The notes under the pieces were generated by a model that saw only the letters and a program-made list of their open reading frames with translations, searched no databases and was not told the DNA's origin. This document shows positions 1 through 8,913 of a stretch of 64,000 bases of DNA, one piece after another. How positions within the stretch are numbered: position 1 is the stretch's first letter; every line of letters begins with the position of its first letter. The stretch lies in the NCBI RefSeq assembly GCF_018122625.2, contig NZ_JAGQFT020000010.1, forward strand, positions 62,001 to 126,000, given 5' to 3'. A program made the translations under genes and the position numbers. This stretch comes from Coralloluteibacterium stylophorae (GTDB taxonomy: Bacteria; Pseudomonadota; Gammaproteobacteria; Xanthomonadales; Xanthomonadaceae).

Positions 1-508
1 TCGAACTGATCTTGCGCCCGCCCTCCACCTGCCCGGTCAGTTCCAAATAGTTCTTGATGTTGTCCTGGAAGTTGTCCGGGTACACAAAGTCCTTGCCGGT
101 GTTATAGGGCGGGTCGATATAGATGAGCTTGACCTTGCCGACATAGCTTTTTTGCAGCAGCTTGAGCACTTCGAGGTTGTCGCCCTCGATCATCAGGTTC
201 TGAGTGGTGTCCCAATCCACGCTCTCGTCCGGACAGGGGCGCAGAGTGCCGGTACTCGGTGTCAGCGCCAATTGCCGGGCGCGGCGCTTGCCGTGCCAGT
301 TGAGTCCGTATTTCTCGTCGGCATCGGTGACGGTCTGGTCACCCACCAGCGCCTTGAGCACATCCACATTCACCGCCGTGCCGTTCGGGCCTTCAGTAAT
401 GAGCTCCGGGAATAGGGCCTTGAGCTGGTCGATGTTGCCCGCCACCAGATCGGTGGACTGGGCCAGGTGGCTTGCGGCGTCGATGATCTGCATCTGCTTC
501 TCCATCAT
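1..508 (-). CDS. Site-specific adenine DNA methyltransferase (type III Mod-like), N-terminal part
   Basis: The gene enters from the left window edge on the minus strand; about 169 N-terminal residues are visible. It carries the DPPY catalytic motif in the context IYIDPPYNTGKDF, preceded by the SAM-binding-side segment NLMIEGDNLEVLKLLQK, as in beta-class N6-adenine methylases of type III restriction-modification systems. The N-terminus (DLVAGNIDQLKALFPELI) is also typical of that family. The ATG at 508 is preceded 11 bases upstream by the stop of the DUF4391 gene, so the two are co-transcribed. Family knowledge predicts a Res-type helicase/endonuclease partner further left. The target sequence cannot be inferred because the recognition domain lies outside the window. 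Confidence 0.88.
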   Translation of the reverse strand, partial: MMEKQMQIIDAASHLAQSTDLVAGNIDQLKALFPELITEGPNGTAVNVDVLKALVGDQTVTDADEKYGLNWHGKRRARQLALTPSTGTLRPCPDESVDWDTTQNLMIEGDNLEVLKLLQKSYVGKVKLIYIDPPYNTGKDFVYPDNFQDNIKNYLELTGQVEGGRKISS

Positions 509-519
509 TTGTTCGATCT

Positions 520-1311
520 TCAAAGCTGTTCGCGTGCTGCAGCCAGTTGGACCAGCACGCGCTTGAGCGCGAGGTTCAGTTCCACCTGCCGCGCCAGTTG
601 TTTTTCTTTGGCCGCCAGCGTGCGCAAACGGGTCGCCTCGGTTTCCAACCGCGCGCATTCCTGCAGAGCATGGCGACGGATTGCGGCCTGCTCGGGGCCG
701 TCGGCCGCTTTGAACATCCCGGTCAGCTTCGCCGCCAACAGCGCCTGCGCGCTATCCATCCACCCCTGATACAAGGCGAAAAGTGAGGATCGTGGCTGGC
801 GAGTCAAGGCGATGGCCTGAACAAATGCGTTCAACGCGTCGAGAGACGGCGCGTCCTCGGGCAACGACATGGACACCATGTCGCTATCCAGCACCACTTT
901 GCTCGCTTCGTTCTGTGCCCAGCGCTTATGTGCCAAAGAGAGCGTCATGCTCTGTCCGGAGTACAGCAGCAACAGCACCGGATAGGGGACCGCACGGTGC
1001 ACCAGTTCGGCGAGGCGGGCGGCGTTCGCTGGCCTGATTTTGTCTTGCGCGGGCTGGCTTCGCAGCGTCACAGCAAGCACCGCGACCTCTAGATACTCGC
1101 GCAACTCGTCGCGGTAGTCAGGCACGCCGACGGTGTTCGGCTTGAGCGCCGCGACCCACTGTATCTCCTCGACGGTATTGGCGATCAGTCGCTTGTCGGC
1201 AGCCGTGGGGGCTCCGTTCTCCAGCAGCAGCTTCTTCGGCACGCGCTGATCGACTCGGCAGCCGTCGGGCAGACCAAGCGAGGCGATGAATCCTGGTACG
1301 TCCAGCAGCAT
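520..1311 (-). CDS. DUF4391 domain-containing protein
   Basis: A 263-residue protein resembling DUF4391 proteins, a family repeatedly found beside type III-like methylases and SNF2/DEAD helicases in defence loci; its biochemical role is unknown. It has an alpha/beta N-terminal two thirds and a Glu/Arg/Lys-rich C-terminal helix (about residues 210-263) that looks like a coiled coil. A GTG four codons upstream (1323) overlaps the stop of the protease gene by four bases, and ATG at 1311 lies just inside; neither has an ideal Shine-Dalgarno spacing, so the start is uncertain. It sits between the IetS-like protease and the methylase in one minus-strand operon and is probably an accessory subunit of the methylase/helicase complex. 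Confidence 0.8.
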   Translation of the reverse strand: MLLDVPGFIASLGLPDGCRVDQRVPKKLLLENGAPTAADKRLIANTVEEIQWVAALKPNTVGVPDYRDELREYLEVAVLAVTLRSQPAQDKIRPANAARLAELVHRAVPYPVLLLLYSGQSMTLSLAHKRWAQNEASKVVLDSDMVSMSLPEDAPSLDALNAFVQAIALTRQPRSSLFALYQGWMDSAQALLAAKLTGMFKAADGPEQAAIRRHALQECARLETEATRLRTLAAKEKQLARQVELNLALKRVLVQLAAAREQL

Positions 1312-1319
1312 GGTTCGCG

Positions 1320-3650
1320 TCACACCCTCGCACGAGCACGCGCCTGGACGCGGGCTTCAAGCACGGCGCGGACATGGGCGTAGAGCTGGGCATTCGCCTG
1401 CTCGCGGTCGGCGAGCACCGCAGCGAGCGCATAGGGTTCTTCGCCATCGCGGCCGTTCGACCATGGGCTGTCCTGGCGAGTCACCACCACGAAGACCTTG
1501 TTGCCGTTCGTAAGCGCCTGTTTGAATCTCCAGCGAGAAACCTGCAACGTGCCGTTCTTGCGTGCGTCGTTGGACAGCCAGCGACCGTTGCTGCGCTCTC
1601 CCATGCCTTGCTCACGGTTCCGACGGAAAGCCTGTGTCACCTCGTCCAGGCCACTTGCTGTAACTACGGAGAACCACAGCTTGCTCATGCGGTAGTCCAG
1701 CCGCGTGGTACGGACGGCTGGACTGTGCGCCAGGGCAACCGTTATCTCCCGCGTACGGCGGCCGCCCGCCCAGAAGCTGTCAGGCAGCGGCAGCTCGAAA
1801 AAATGGTGTTGGTCGTTGCCGATGCGCTCTTCGGTCAGCAAGGTGACGGTGTGGTCCAACGACCGAAAGAGGGCAGCATCCTCTACACACCCATAGCCGA
1901 TCAGACGCAGCAGCTTGTCGCGCCCTTCACCGTTGCCGTCGGGGTTGAGCAAGCTCTCGCAGGCTTGCGGCCAGCCGGCATGCGCGCCGATCAACGCACG
2001 CAACAGGTTCGGTGTGGCATTCGGCAGTTCGGCCAGGATCCTAGCCGCCTTATGCGCGACGACCGGGGCAGCATAGCTCGTCCCAATGTCCTCGCTGAAT
2101 CCTGATCCGCCGGCAAAGCCGCCGTTGAGCGAGACCACGCCCAGCCCTGCGTGCCGCGGACGTGCAACCGCCCGCATCAGCGCGACATTGCCGGCATGCT
2201 CGACGACATCGGGTTTGATCGCGCCATTGATCGACAAGCCGCATCGCGTAAGCGGAAACGGCTGGTCAGTTCGCGCCAATGGTTGATCCTCAAGGGCGTT
2301 CGGATGCCGCTGCGCGTCCCTCGTCGCTTCGTTCTGTGCAATACCGCCTACCGTGAGCGCGTTCAGGGCAGTGGCCGGATCGAGCAAGCGCGCGAAGTCG
2401 GCAAGCAGATAGTCGGGATAGCGTTCTCGCGCGTCGGCTGGCAGCTCGGAAAGGTGCAGGTTGCCGGTGGGCACTACGAACAGGACACCGATCTCCCGCG
2501 TCAGGCGATCCAGGGTGTAGGCCAAGCCGCGAACGTGGCGCCCGTCATAGACCTTGTTGAGATCGCCATAGCTCAGATTGAAGACACGACACCCGTACTG
2601 GCCGTGCAACTCGCGCACAGCCTCCTCCACCGCCTTCTCGACGAACTCGGTCTGGTCGTTGCCGTCGTCATTGAAGACCTTCCCGGAGAACAGCCGGAGC
2701 TGCGGGACGAAGCGCCCGTCGCGGATCGCAGCCCCCACGTCCCCATACAGCGCCAAGCCGGCGACAAAAGTTCCGTGCCAGGGCTCATCGTCATGCGGGG
2801 TCCGATGGGGAGAAAGGTAGCCTTGTGCATCGCCCACTGCCGGCCCCAGCAAGGGGTGTCCCGGCGTCAGTCCCGAATCGAGTACGGCGACGGACGGAGC
2901 GCCGCCATCTGGAGGCAAGACAGCGGGAAACTGGTTGACGTCAGTGAGCAGCAACTGGACGGCAATGCCGAGTCGCGGCGGAAGGTCGACCGTGCGCACG
3001 TCGCGATGCCGCAGGACCCGATCCGCTTGCTCTCGCGTACAGCGCATCCGCACCATCAGGAGGGAAGGCTGCGTGAGGCTATCCAGCCGCTCTATGCCGT
3101 ATTCCTGCAGCCAGCGGGAAAACGCCTCCATGAGCGCCTGGCGTCTGTCTTGCCGCTCCTGGGGCCACAGTTCGACGTCGAGCGTGAAGGACTCCTCGGC
3201 GGGAAACCCCTGCTCGCGTAGCGCCGCGCCGGTACGGTCCTGGGACGTCCAATGGTCGAAGTCCTCGATGACAAACAGGAGTTCCTTGCGCGTCACCACG
3301 CCGTCGCGGGCGAGTGTGCTGAGACGACTCTCGAACTCTGCGAGACCCTCTTCCGTCGCGAAGGCCAGCACGATGGACTCGTCTTCCTGGCTGACGATCT
3401 CAACACCGGGAATCGTGTCGAATGCAGGAACGCTCTTGTCGCCAGCGCGCAGTTGAATCTTAAGGAGCTTTCGGTCATCGAAACCACCTAGATCTTCGGC
3501 GTCGATTCGCCCTCGCGCCACGACGAGCTTCTGCGCCAACATCGCGCCATGCGCTCGGGGGTCGGCCGGCGGCCGAACACCGGGATGTCGTCTTGGATGC
3601 CGTTCAGTCGACGGTGCCTCTCGCTGCAGGCGCAGGTGCTCGTAAGCCAC
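1320..3650 (-). CDS. ietS: S8 subtilisin-like serine protease, IetS-like
   Basis: A 776-residue cytoplasmic subtilase without signal peptide. The catalytic triad is visible: Asp258 in VAVLDSGL, His292 in WHGTFVAG, Ser525 in GTSYAAP, with Asn397 (PTGN) as the oxyanion residue. The first 240 residues form a family-specific N-terminal region, and the start (EHLRLQREAP...DPRAHG) matches the conserved opening of IetS-type proteases, supporting the GTG at 3650. The C-terminal ~200 residues are an extra beta-rich domain. It follows the AAA ATPase gene by 19 bases and overlaps the DUF4391 gene region. IetA/IetS pairs were first described in plasmid stability/incompatibility and later shown to protect against phage; the protease is presumed to be the effector. 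Confidence 0.88.
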   Translation of the reverse strand: MAYEHLRLQREAPSTERHPRRHPGVRPPADPRAHGAMLAQKLVVARGRIDAEDLGGFDDRKLLKIQLRAGDKSVPAFDTIPGVEIVSQEDESIVLAFATEEGLAEFESRLSTLARDGVVTRKELLFVIEDFDHWTSQDRTGAALREQGFPAEESFTLDVELWPQERQDRRQALMEAFSRWLQEYGIERLDSLTQPSLLMVRMRCTREQADRVLRHRDVRTVDLPPRLGIAVQLLLTDVNQFPAVLPPDGGAPSVAVLDSGLTPGHPLLGPAVGDAQGYLSPHRTPHDDEPWHGTFVAGLALYGDVGAAIRDGRFVPQLRLFSGKVFNDDGNDQTEFVEKAVEEAVRELHGQYGCRVFNLSYGDLNKVYDGRHVRGLAYTLDRLTREIGVLFVVPTGNLHLSELPADARERYPDYLLADFARLLDPATALNALTVGGIAQNEATRDAQRHPNALEDQPLARTDQPFPLTRCGLSINGAIKPDVVEHAGNVALMRAVARPRHAGLGVVSLNGGFAGGSGFSEDIGTSYAAPVVAHKAARILAELPNATPNLLRALIGAHAGWPQACESLLNPDGNGEGRDKLLRLIGYGCVEDAALFRSLDHTVTLLTEERIGNDQHHFFELPLPDSFWAGGRRTREITVALAHSPAVRTTRLDYRMSKLWFSVVTASGLDEVTQAFRRNREQGMGERSNGRWLSNDARKNGTLQVSRWRFKQALTNGNKVFVVVTRQDSPWSNGRDGEEPYALAAVLADREQANAQLYAHVRAVLEARVQARARARV

Positions 3651-3669
3651 AGTCTCTTACCCCCCCAAC

Positions 3670-4656
3670 TCAGCTCTTATGGCGGTATTCGCGAGCCAGC
3701 GCGGTATCGATGTGGGCCTTCTCAAGGAACTCCCGTCCGGACAGGATCATTTCCTTCACCGCCCGGCGCAGTACGCGCTCGATATCGGCATGGGACATTC
3801 CTTTGAACTGCGAGGCAACCTGGCCGTCGTCCGCCTCGAAATTTCGTCGAATGCCGGACAGCTTCAATGACAGCAGGCGTTTGATCTGCTCCAGACTGGG
3901 CAGCTCGAAACGCAAGATCTCGTCGAAACGCCGCCACACCGCCTTGTCCAGCAGGGACTCGTAGTTGGTCGTGGCGATGAGGATGCTCTCCCCACGGTAG
4001 CCGTCCATCATCTGCAGGACTGCGTTCACGGAGCGCTTCAGCTCGCCGTGATCGGCGCTGTCGCCACGATCCTTGGTCAGCGCATCGAATTCGTCGAAGA
4101 GCGCCACCACCGGCTGACTCGCCACGTAGTCGAACACTTTGCGCAGATTGGCCGCCGTCTCACCCAGGAAGGACGAAATAAGCGAATCGAGCCGGACCAG
4201 AACCAGGGGCATCGACAAGCTGTGCGCGATGACCTCCGCAGCCAGCGTCTTGCCGCAACCCGGCGGCCCACAAAACAAGAGCTTCTGCGCGGGATGCATC
4301 CCAAAGGATCGCAACACATCGGCACGGTTGTGCTCCATCAGAATCTCATCCAGCGCCGACTTCGTAGCGTCAGAGAGGATGATGTCCTTTTCCTCTCGAA
4401 TCACGGCACGCTCTTCGAGCAGCGCCAGACCATTGTCCTTGTTCGTGGGCAGATTGGTCACGGCATGCAGCCTGCGGGAGCCAGGACCGGGTTTGGCCTG
4501 ATCGCCGTAGAGCAGGTGCTCGAGATCGTTGGCGAGCAGATGATGGTTCTTCTCGCGCTCTTCCTTGATGACCGCTTCGGAGGCGGAACGGAATCTGGCG
4601 AGATCCCCTTGTACGCCGGATTTGATCAGTTGCCTGAGCAATTTTCCGCTAGCCAT
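3670..4656 (-). CDS. ietA: AAA+ ATPase, IetA-like partner of the subtilase
   Basis: A 328-residue AAA+ ATPase. Walker A is GPPGCGKT (residues 130-137), Walker B VVALFDEFD (183-191), and sensor/arginine-finger region residues follow in TTNYESLLDKAVWRRFDE. The first ~110 residues are helical and family-specific (MASGKLLRQLIKSGVQGD), probably substrate or partner recognition. Length fits IetA. It is 47 bases downstream of the SNF2 helicase gene and 19 bases upstream of the protease gene, in the same orientation. By family knowledge the ATPase controls or feeds the subtilase; no direct evidence for its trigger is present in the sequence. Confidence 0.88.
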   Translation of the reverse strand: MASGKLLRQLIKSGVQGDLARFRSASEAVIKEEREKNHHLLANDLEHLLYGDQAKPGPGSRRLHAVTNLPTNKDNGLALLEERAVIREEKDIILSDATKSALDEILMEHNRADVLRSFGMHPAQKLLFCGPPGCGKTLAAEVIAHSLSMPLVLVRLDSLISSFLGETAANLRKVFDYVASQPVVALFDEFDALTKDRGDSADHGELKRSVNAVLQMMDGYRGESILIATTNYESLLDKAVWRRFDEILRFELPSLEQIKRLLSLKLSGIRRNFEADDGQVASQFKGMSHADIERVLRRAVKEMILSGREFLEKAHIDTALAREYRHKS

Positions 4657-4703
4657 AAATGTCCCCTAGATTCTTCAACGCATGCTCTCGGTAAGTTTCC
4701 TGT

Positions 4704-7700
4704 TCACTCTTGGGACAGCACTACCATGAATGCCAACACTTCAAAGTCATTGCTTCCGGCGAACTCGCCTTTGATGGCATGCGTGCCGCCCGGCGAAAAC
4801 AGACTGGCCACTGCGCGTTCCTCGTTCTTGCCGACAACCGACGCTACGCTTGCTGCGAGCAGCTTTTGCGCATGGCGCATGTCTTCGCCGTGCTTGGTGG
4901 CCTTGTCGAAGCGGGCGCAGGCGCCAGCGTCGGGCAGGTCACGACCCAGCGCCAGGCGCTTGAGCCGGTCGAGAATGCGTTTGGCCTGGGTGTAGTGCAG
5001 CAACACGGCACCGTCGTCGCCGACGTGGACGAGGTAATGGGGTGCCAAGGGGTAGTCCGATTCCTTGGCTTTGTGTGCCGCCGGGCCCTCGGCGCGCAGG
5101 CAGAAGATGACCCCGGGCGGGATATCGGCATCGATGCTGGTGGTGACGGCGTAGGCGCCCAGCGGCTGGTTGTCCAGTTTGCCGGGATGCGCCTTGAGGT
5201 GCTGGGCCAAATCGATGCGGAAGTCGGTGAGCGTCAGGTCGGTAATTGATACGCCGGTGGACAGGTCTTCCAGGTCGATTACCGTGTCCTGCAACTTGAG
5301 CAGCTGCTTGCGCCGGTACTCCAGATCGTTCATCGGGTTGCCGGACTGTTGCTCGATGAGGTTTTCCTCACCGGTGGCGGAGACGTCGAGTAGCACCATG
5401 CGGCCGCTGACACGCTGTTCCAGATTGATGTATTCCTCCAGCTCCATGTTGGGCCAGAAGTTAACCAACTGGATGCGTTCGTTGGGGGAGCCGATGCGGT
5501 CGATCCGGCCGAAGCGCTGGATGATGCGCACCGGGTTCCAGTGGATGTCGTAGTTGATCAGCCAGTCGCAGTCCTGCAGGTTCTGGCCTTCGGAAATACA
5601 GTCGGTGGCGAAGAGCAGGTCCAGCTCGCCCTCGTCGGCCAAATCCGCCGGCCGCTCCTTGGAGCGCGGCGAGAACGCCGTAAGGATGGACGCCAAGTCC
5701 TTGCGCAGATGTGGCAGCGTGCTCTGATTTCGGCCCGCACCGGTAACGAGCGCCGACTCGATGCCGAGCGTGGCCTTCGCCCACGGCGCCAGTTGCGCGT
5801 AGAGGTATTCGGCGGTGTCCGCGAAGGCGGTGAAGACGATGAACTTGCGGTTGCCGGCATTGATCGGGTTGCAGCATTTGTCCTCGATCATGTTGCGCAA
5901 GGCGGCCAGCTTGGCGTCCCGAGCAGCATCGACCTGCTTGGCTGCGGCCAGCAGGGTGGCCAGACGGTTACGGTCTTCGATCAGGTCTTGTTTCCAACGG
6001 ATGAGGTCGACGTCGCTGAGCAGTACCTTGACCTTGCGCCCGACCAGCAAGGTCTCGAAGGCGGGGTCATCGATGTCGACGTCGGCGATGTCGATTTCCT
6101 CGATGTCGGAAGCAGAAACCTCGATGCGTGCGAGCGTGGTCTCCACGTCGCGAAGCTGGCGCTCGACGGTCAAGGTGAACGAGGACACCGCGCTTTCCAT
6201 GCGCTTGAGCACGTTGACTCGCAGCAGGTGGATCAGGCTCTCTTCGCGGTCCACCTGGCGGAAGAAGCTTTCGCCCCCGCGGATCTGGGTGCTGTACTTT
6301 GCGTCGTATGCGGCTTGTTTGTGGGGCAGGACGTAGCGCAATGGCGCATAGCTGGCCAGATTGAGCCGCCGGATTTCGAGGTTGATGTCCCGGATGCTGC
6401 GGAACTCGCCGGCACGGTCCACATCGGCCTTGATGTTGATCGGTGGCAGACGATCCGGGAAGCGCCCCGTCTCACTGGTGCCGTAGTACTTCTCGATGTG
6501 CTTGCGCGAGCGAGCGATGGTGAGGTGATCCAGTAGGGTGAAGTAGTCGAAGCCCAGCATCTCGACCAGCCTCGCGGGTGTCTTTTCGGACTCGTCGAGG
6601 TTCAACCAGCGGTTGAACTGGGTCTGCGCCTTGCGGGTGGTCGCCTCGATGCTGGCGATGCCGTGTTCCAGCAAGGCGGTGTCGTCGCCCTCCGTGACGA
6701 AGGCGATCTGGTTGCGCAGGTCGGCCAAGCGGTTATTGACGGGCGTGGCCGACAGCATCAGGACCCGCGTCTTGACACCTTCCTTGATGATCCGTCGCAT
6801 CAGACGGTCGTAGCGAGATTCCTTGCCCTTGTGCGTGGCTTTATTGCGGAAGTTGTGGGACTCATCAATCACCACCAGGTCGTAGTTGCCCCAGTTCACG
6901 TGCGACAGATCGATGTCGCCAGACGTGCCGCCGTCGCGCGAGAGATCGGTGTGGTTCAGGACATCGTAGTTGAAGCGGTCGGCCGCCAGGACGTTGCGCT
7001 TGTCGTTGGCCTTGTAGAGCGTCCAGTTGTCGCGCAAGCGCTTGGGTGCCAGTACCAGCACGCGATCGTTGCGCAGCTCGTGGTACTTGATGATCGCCAG
7101 GGCCTCGAAGGTTTTGCCGAGGCCCACGCTGTCGGCGATGATGCAGCCGCCGAAGCGGTTGAGCTTGTCGATGGCGCCGACCACACCATCACGCTGGAAC
7201 TTGAAGAGCTTCTTCCACACCACCGTATTGCGGATACCCGTGGCGGACTTGACGATGCGCTCCTCATCCATCTCGTCGCCGCTGTCGCGAAAAAGGTGAT
7301 GCAGGATGAGTGCATACAAGGAGAAGGGGGCGCGGTGCTCGCCAATCGTGCGGAGAGCTTCGAGCAAAACTTCACGCCCACTGGCGTCTGCAGAGTGAGT
7401 CCGCAGAGCGGACCATTGATGATCGAACCATCTGGCAAGTTGCGCGGCCTCATCGGCCGACTCGGAAACCTGGATCAAGCTCAACGGGTTTCCCGGAGTC
7501 AAGCCGAGCCCATCGGTGCTGAAGGCAAAGGAACCGAGAACCACCTGCTCAGGCTGCTCTTGACCATTTCGTATGACTGCCGCCCCTTGCGGCACCGGGC
7601 CCGCAGCTCGCCGCAAGTCGACCTTGTCGCCGATCCATTTCGCACACTGGTTGGCCAGCCACCGGACCTGTAGACGGTTGCGTGCGGCACGATCGCCTTC

Positions 7701-7901
7701 GACACCCAAGAACCCCAACTCCGCGTCGCCGGGAGGCAGAACGAGCTGGACGCGTTCCAGCGCCGTGAGCGCATCTCGCAGCTCTGCAAACGCGAAGAGG
7801 GAGAACAACGGGGTCACACAGCCGAGCTGGTTGCCATGCTTTAGGTGGGGGCGCATTAGGTCGATGACGCGGTCTGCGCCCGTGTTGTGGATCAGTTTCA
7901 T
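4704..7901 (-). CDS. SNF2/DEAD-like helicase with degenerate phospholipase-D-like N-terminus
   Basis: A 1065-residue protein. Residues 1-165 resemble the PLD-like domain seen at the front of many defence helicases, but the HKD catalytic motif is not present: the expected H-x-K segment reads QGAAVIRN (about 105-112), followed by a recognisable GSFAFSTDGLG. Residues 230 onward are a superfamily-2 helicase: motif I DSVGLGKTF (257-265), motif II DESH (346-349), motif III SATPVNN, and motif VI QRFGRIDRIG near residue 800. The start overlaps the stop of the HTH gene by four bases (ATGA). It leads the minus-strand defence operon and is likely the DNA-translocating or sensing component; nuclease activity from the PLD part is doubtful. 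Confidence 0.9.
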   Translation of the reverse strand: MKLIHNTGADRVIDLMRPHLKHGNQLGCVTPLFSLFAFAELRDALTALERVQLVLPPGDAELGFLGVEGDRAARNRLQVRWLANQCAKWIGDKVDLRRAAGPVPQGAAVIRNGQEQPEQVVLGSFAFSTDGLGLTPGNPLSLIQVSESADEAAQLARWFDHQWSALRTHSADASGREVLLEALRTIGEHRAPFSLYALILHHLFRDSGDEMDEERIVKSATGIRNTVVWKKLFKFQRDGVVGAIDKLNRFGGCIIADSVGLGKTFEALAIIKYHELRNDRVLVLAPKRLRDNWTLYKANDKRNVLAADRFNYDVLNHTDLSRDGGTSGDIDLSHVNWGNYDLVVIDESHNFRNKATHKGKESRYDRLMRRIIKEGVKTRVLMLSATPVNNRLADLRNQIAFVTEGDDTALLEHGIASIEATTRKAQTQFNRWLNLDESEKTPARLVEMLGFDYFTLLDHLTIARSRKHIEKYYGTSETGRFPDRLPPINIKADVDRAGEFRSIRDINLEIRRLNLASYAPLRYVLPHKQAAYDAKYSTQIRGGESFFRQVDREESLIHLLRVNVLKRMESAVSSFTLTVERQLRDVETTLARIEVSASDIEEIDIADVDIDDPAFETLLVGRKVKVLLSDVDLIRWKQDLIEDRNRLATLLAAAKQVDAARDAKLAALRNMIEDKCCNPINAGNRKFIVFTAFADTAEYLYAQLAPWAKATLGIESALVTGAGRNQSTLPHLRKDLASILTAFSPRSKERPADLADEGELDLLFATDCISEGQNLQDCDWLINYDIHWNPVRIIQRFGRIDRIGSPNERIQLVNFWPNMELEEYINLEQRVSGRMVLLDVSATGEENLIEQQSGNPMNDLEYRRKQLLKLQDTVIDLEDLSTGVSITDLTLTDFRIDLAQHLKAHPGKLDNQPLGAYAVTTSIDADIPPGVIFCLRAEGPAAHKAKESDYPLAPHYLVHVGDDGAVLLHYTQAKRILDRLKRLALGRDLPDAGACARFDKATKHGEDMRHAQKLLAASVASVVGKNEERAVASLFSPGGTHAIKGEFAGSNDFEVLAFMVVLSQE

Positions 7902-8128
7902 GACCGGCGCCCCCCTTTCAACAGATCATCTCCGCCTTGCTGCTGATCGCCCGATGACTGCTGTTTGATCCAGCCGTCGATATCCGCACGGGAGAAGCGC
8001 CATATCCCGCCCACCTTAAAGGCCGGAATCTTCTTGGCGGCCGCCAAGCGATAGACCGTGCGCTTGCCCACCTTGAGGTAGGCAGCCACTTCATCGAGGG
8101 TCAATATCTGTCCGGGCTCGTCTTTCAT
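7898..8128 (-). CDS. Small excisionase-type helix-turn-helix protein
   Basis: A 76-residue protein with a MerR/excisionase-like HTH_17 fold: LTLDEVAAYLKVGKRTVYRL, then KIPAFKVGGIWRFSRADIDGWI. A longer reading frame extends upstream to 8284, but the ATG at 8128 has a G-rich ribosome site (GGGGAAG) just ahead and begins right before the conserved domain, so I use it. It is the first gene of the minus-strand defence operon and overlaps the helicase gene by four bases. A regulator of the operon is the simplest role; excisionase function is possible for this fold but it sits far from the integrase, next to the cargo. Confidence 0.85.
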   Translation of the reverse strand: MKDEPGQILTLDEVAAYLKVGKRTVYRLAAAKKIPAFKVGGIWRFSRADIDGWIKQQSSGDQQQGGDDLLKGGRRS

Positions 8129-8541
8129 TGCTTCCCCACCCCGTGAGGGTGGCACAGGCGGTAGTGACAATCCTGGCAAGTGTAGAGCAAACCAGTGCAA
8201 TGCTGAACAGTTAAATGCGCAGTTCGCCGGCGTGAAGTCATCCAGTTCGTGAGGGGATAGCCCCACCACGGGGGCGAGCGCCACGTCGCGTCAAGCCGCC
8301 ACCGCGGTGACGACCTTGGCCAGCGGAGAGAAGTAGGCGCACCGCGCCAGCAGGGTTTCCACATCAGTGACCGGCCCGTCTTGCTCTAGCAGCCAAGTCC
8401 TGGACTCCCGGCCCTGGTCCGGAAACGGCGCTACGCCAACCATCGAGGCAAATCCGGTGCACCGCCCGTTCCGATTCTTTGCGGCACACCCAAGCTTCAC
8501 GCCGCAGCATCCCGCCATCCAGACGACTGTGGAACGGCGTG
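8129..8541. other. Divergent junction between defence cargo and T4SS genes
   Basis: No confident gene. The region must hold the promoter of the minus-strand defence operon and that of the plus-strand transfer operon. On the minus strand a 75-codon open stretch (8291-8518) has a protein-like tail (PVTDVETLLARCAYFSPLAKVV), which could be the remnant of a backbone gene broken by cargo insertion. I do not see a ribosome site or recognised family for it. Confidence 0.5.
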
Positions 8542-8913
8542 ATGACACCCCTTGGCAACCCGACGACCGCCTGCCGCCGTGTGCCGGCCCTGGCCTTGGC
8601 GCTGACCATCGCGCTGGCCGGCGCATCGCCCGCATCGGCCGGCGATGCCACCGCTGAACACGAGCAACTGGCGGCCCTCGCCCGCCAGCTCGACCTGATC
8701 GACCGCCTCGCCGAGCACGCCGCCCATACCGCTCCGCAGGAACGCGCCCGCTACCACTTCGACTACGCCCGGCTGCGTGCCGACCTGAAGCGCGTTCGCG
8801 CCGGCCTGCAGGACTACCTCGTGCCCCAGCGCGCCCAGCCGCGCGATCCCGTCCCGCTGGCCGGCGATTACGTCCGCCGCGACCGCGCCGACGGCGAGGA
8901 GCCGTCGCCATGA
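8542..8913 (+). CDS. RAQPRD-family ICE protein
   Basis: A 123-residue periplasmic protein named for its signature, which is present exactly: RAQPRD at about residues 96-101. Residues 1-33 form a signal peptide (ALALALTIALAGASPASA). The mature part is helical and charged. A longer frame begins at 8479, but the ATG at 8542 places the signal peptide near the N-terminus. It is the first gene of the plus-strand transfer operon and overlaps the next gene by four bases (ATGA). The family belongs to the genomic-island T4SS; its precise role is unknown. Confidence 0.92.
   Translation: MTPLGNPTTACRRVPALALALTIALAGASPASAGDATAEHEQLAALARQLDLIDRLAEHAAHTAPQERARYHFDYARLRADLKRVRAGLQDYLVPQRAQPRDPVPLAGDYVRRDRADGEEPSP

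Noticed and set aside
1-8128. Classification as DISARM, BREX or classical type III restriction-modification
   Set aside because: No DUF1998 (DrmB), PglZ, BrxC/BrxL or PglX-type genes are seen, and the Res subunit is outside the window. The gene set does not match these definitions on what is visible.
8291-8911. 206-codon minus-strand frame as a full gene
   Set aside because: The first two thirds are an Arg/Gly-rich shadow of the RAQPRD gene. Only the last ~75 codons look protein-like and they lack a ribosome site; kept only as a finding.
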